A stretch of 64,000 bases of DNA from Sphingomonas sp. Leaf230 (GTDB taxonomy: Bacteria > Pseudomonadota > Alphaproteobacteria > Sphingomonadales > Sphingomonadaceae), in contig NZ_LMKW01000001.1 in NCBI RefSeq assembly GCF_001421745.1, positions 672,462 to 736,461 on the forward strand, written 5' to 3'. The notes beneath the pieces are model-generated. The model was not told the origin of the DNA. It was given only the letters and a program-made list of their open reading frames with translations, and ran no database searches. Shown in pieces: positions 63,224 to 64,000 of the stretch. How positions within the stretch are numbered: the first letter of the stretch is position 1; each line of letters opens with the position of its first letter. The translations under genes were made by a program, and so were the position numbers.

Positions 63224-63979
63224 TCACCGTGCGAGCCAACCGCCATCGACGGCAAGGATGTGGCCTTGGACGTAGTTGGCTGCCGCCGACGACAGGAACA
63301 CCGCCGCCCCGCCGAGATCGCTCGCATCGCCCCAGGCGCCTGCCGGGATGCGGTCGAGGATCGAGCGGTTGCGGGTCTCGTCCGCCTGTAGCGCGGCGGT
63401 GTTGTTCGTCGCGATGTATCCCGGTGCGATCGCGTTGACGTTGATGCCCTTGGCCGCCCACTCGTTCGCGAGCAGCTTCGTAAGGCCACCGATCCCCGAC
63501 TTGGACGCGGTGTAGCTCGGCACCCGGATACCGCCCTGGAACGTCAGCATCGAAGCGATGTTGACGATCTTGCCCGAGCCTTGCGCGATCATGTGGCGGC
63601 CGGCCGCTTGGCACAAGAAGAACACCGACTTGAGATTGGTGTCGATCACCGCGTCCCAGTCCGCTTCGGTGAAGTCGACCGCATCGGCGCGGCGGATGAT
63701 GCCGGCATTGTTGATCAGGATGTCGAGACCGCCGAGCTTGGCCACCGTCTTGTCGACGACGCGCTGCACCGGTTCGATCGTAGACAAGTCCGCCGAGACG
63801 ATCTCGGCTTTGCGCCCAAGCGCGCGGATCTGCGCGACGGTATCTTCGGCAGGCGTGCGACCGACACAGGCGACGTCCGCGCCGGCGGTAGCGAGCGCGA
63901 CGGCGATGGCCTGGCCGATGCCGGTGTTCGCGCCGGTGACAATGGCGACCTTGCCGGCGAGGTCGAAGGGATTTGTCAT
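63224..63979 (-). CDS. kduD: 2-dehydro-3-deoxy-D-gluconate 5-dehydrogenase KduD (SDR)
   Basis: A 251-residue short-chain dehydrogenase. Cofactor loop VTGANTGIGQAIAV, NNAG motif ILINNAGIIRRADAVDF, and catalytic Ser-Tyr-Lys in NIASMLTFQGGIRVPSYTASKSG are all intact, with the terminal VDGGWLAR. The sequence pattern around FTEADWDAVIDTNLKSVFFLCQAAGRHMI matches KduD, which interconverts 2,5-diketo-3-deoxygluconate and 2-keto-3-deoxygluconate in pectin and alginate catabolism. It is followed by kdgK. The generic SDR fold leaves some uncertainty about substrate. Confidence 0.85.
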   Translation of the reverse strand: MTNPFDLAGKVAIVTGANTGIGQAIAVALATAGADVACVGRTPAEDTVAQIRALGRKAEIVSADLSTIEPVQRVVDKTVAKLGGLDILINNAGIIRRADAVDFTEADWDAVIDTNLKSVFFLCQAAGRHMIAQGSGKIVNIASMLTFQGGIRVPSYTASKSGIGGLTKLLANEWAAKGINVNAIAPGYIATNNTAALQADETRNRSILDRIPAGAWGDASDLGGAAVFLSSAAANYVQGHILAVDGGWLAR

Positions 63980-64000
63980 GCTCTTCTCCTCCCCTCCCGC

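Overview
The window is a gene-dense, GC-rich stretch of a sphingomonad-like alphaproteobacterial chromosome. The evidence is the gene order dusB-ntrB-ntrC-ntrY-ntrX-hfq-hflX, a fused ispDF, the lptD-surA-pdxA-rsmA run, a TonB-dependent receptor beside hexuronate catabolism genes, an I78-type inhibitor lipoprotein, and long GC-rich palindromes between genes. I call 54 protein genes. I see no rRNA, tRNA, CRISPR array, transposase or prophage gene, so this reads as core chromosome with two accessory patches.

Layout. 0.3-2 kb: an RsmB-type rRNA methyltransferase and a small secreted TPR protein. 2.1-7.9 kb (minus): lptD-surA-pdxA-rsmA (outer-membrane assembly, vitamin B6, rRNA dimethylation). 8-11 kb (plus): pepA, holC, ndk, GNAT. 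11.2-13.9 kb (minus): purM-purN with an MmcQ-like protein and a membrane-anchored unknown. 13.9-19.5 kb (plus): a DUF2066-like exported protein, hda, ppk1 and ppx. 19.5-21 kb (minus): rnd and an I78 lipoprotein. 21.1-25.3 kb (plus): aspS, then an APC permease coupled to ppk2. 25.3-29.7 kb: carbonic anhydrase, lipA-coq10, and ispDF-unknown-cinA. 29.8-38.9 kb: dusB, the two nitrogen two-component systems, a double-domain hfq and hflX. 38.9-47.7 kb: mazG, then a GNAT, a Sfp-type phosphopantetheinyl transferase and a 1341-residue Pls/PosA-type synthetase, with a secreted M1 aminopeptidase divergent to them. 47.9-55.6 kb (minus): two linked cell-envelope and housekeeping runs, mltB-rlpA-dacC-holB and metG-tatD-MBL-retropepsin. 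55.9-64 kb: a solitary astB, then kduD-kdgK-carboxylesterase and a TonB-dependent receptor with its own promoter.

How the genes work together. Most neighbours are joined by 1-8 nt overlaps (ATGA, GTGA, TTGA, TGATG), so translational coupling is the rule. The most distinctive unit is at 39.7-47.7 kb. It has an adenylation-carrier protein with three membrane/left-handed beta-helix repeats, the architecture of epsilon-poly-L-lysine synthetase. Its 3'-neighbour is the phosphopantetheinyl transferase needed to activate it, and an exported zinc aminopeptidase lies divergently and might trim or degrade the product. The second notable item is an Hfq whose chain contains two complete Sm-like domains. 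The 57-64 kb cluster looks like uptake of an oligo-uronide or similar glycan, followed by conversion of 2-keto-3-deoxygluconate-type intermediates.

Non-coding content. Two families of inverted-repeat elements occupy at least six intergenic spaces, and one of them supplies the Shine-Dalgarno of holC. A near-perfect dyad sits between carbonic anhydrase and lipA. Hairpins that could act as terminators follow the M1 peptidase gene, ntrX, and the convergent astB/receptor pair.
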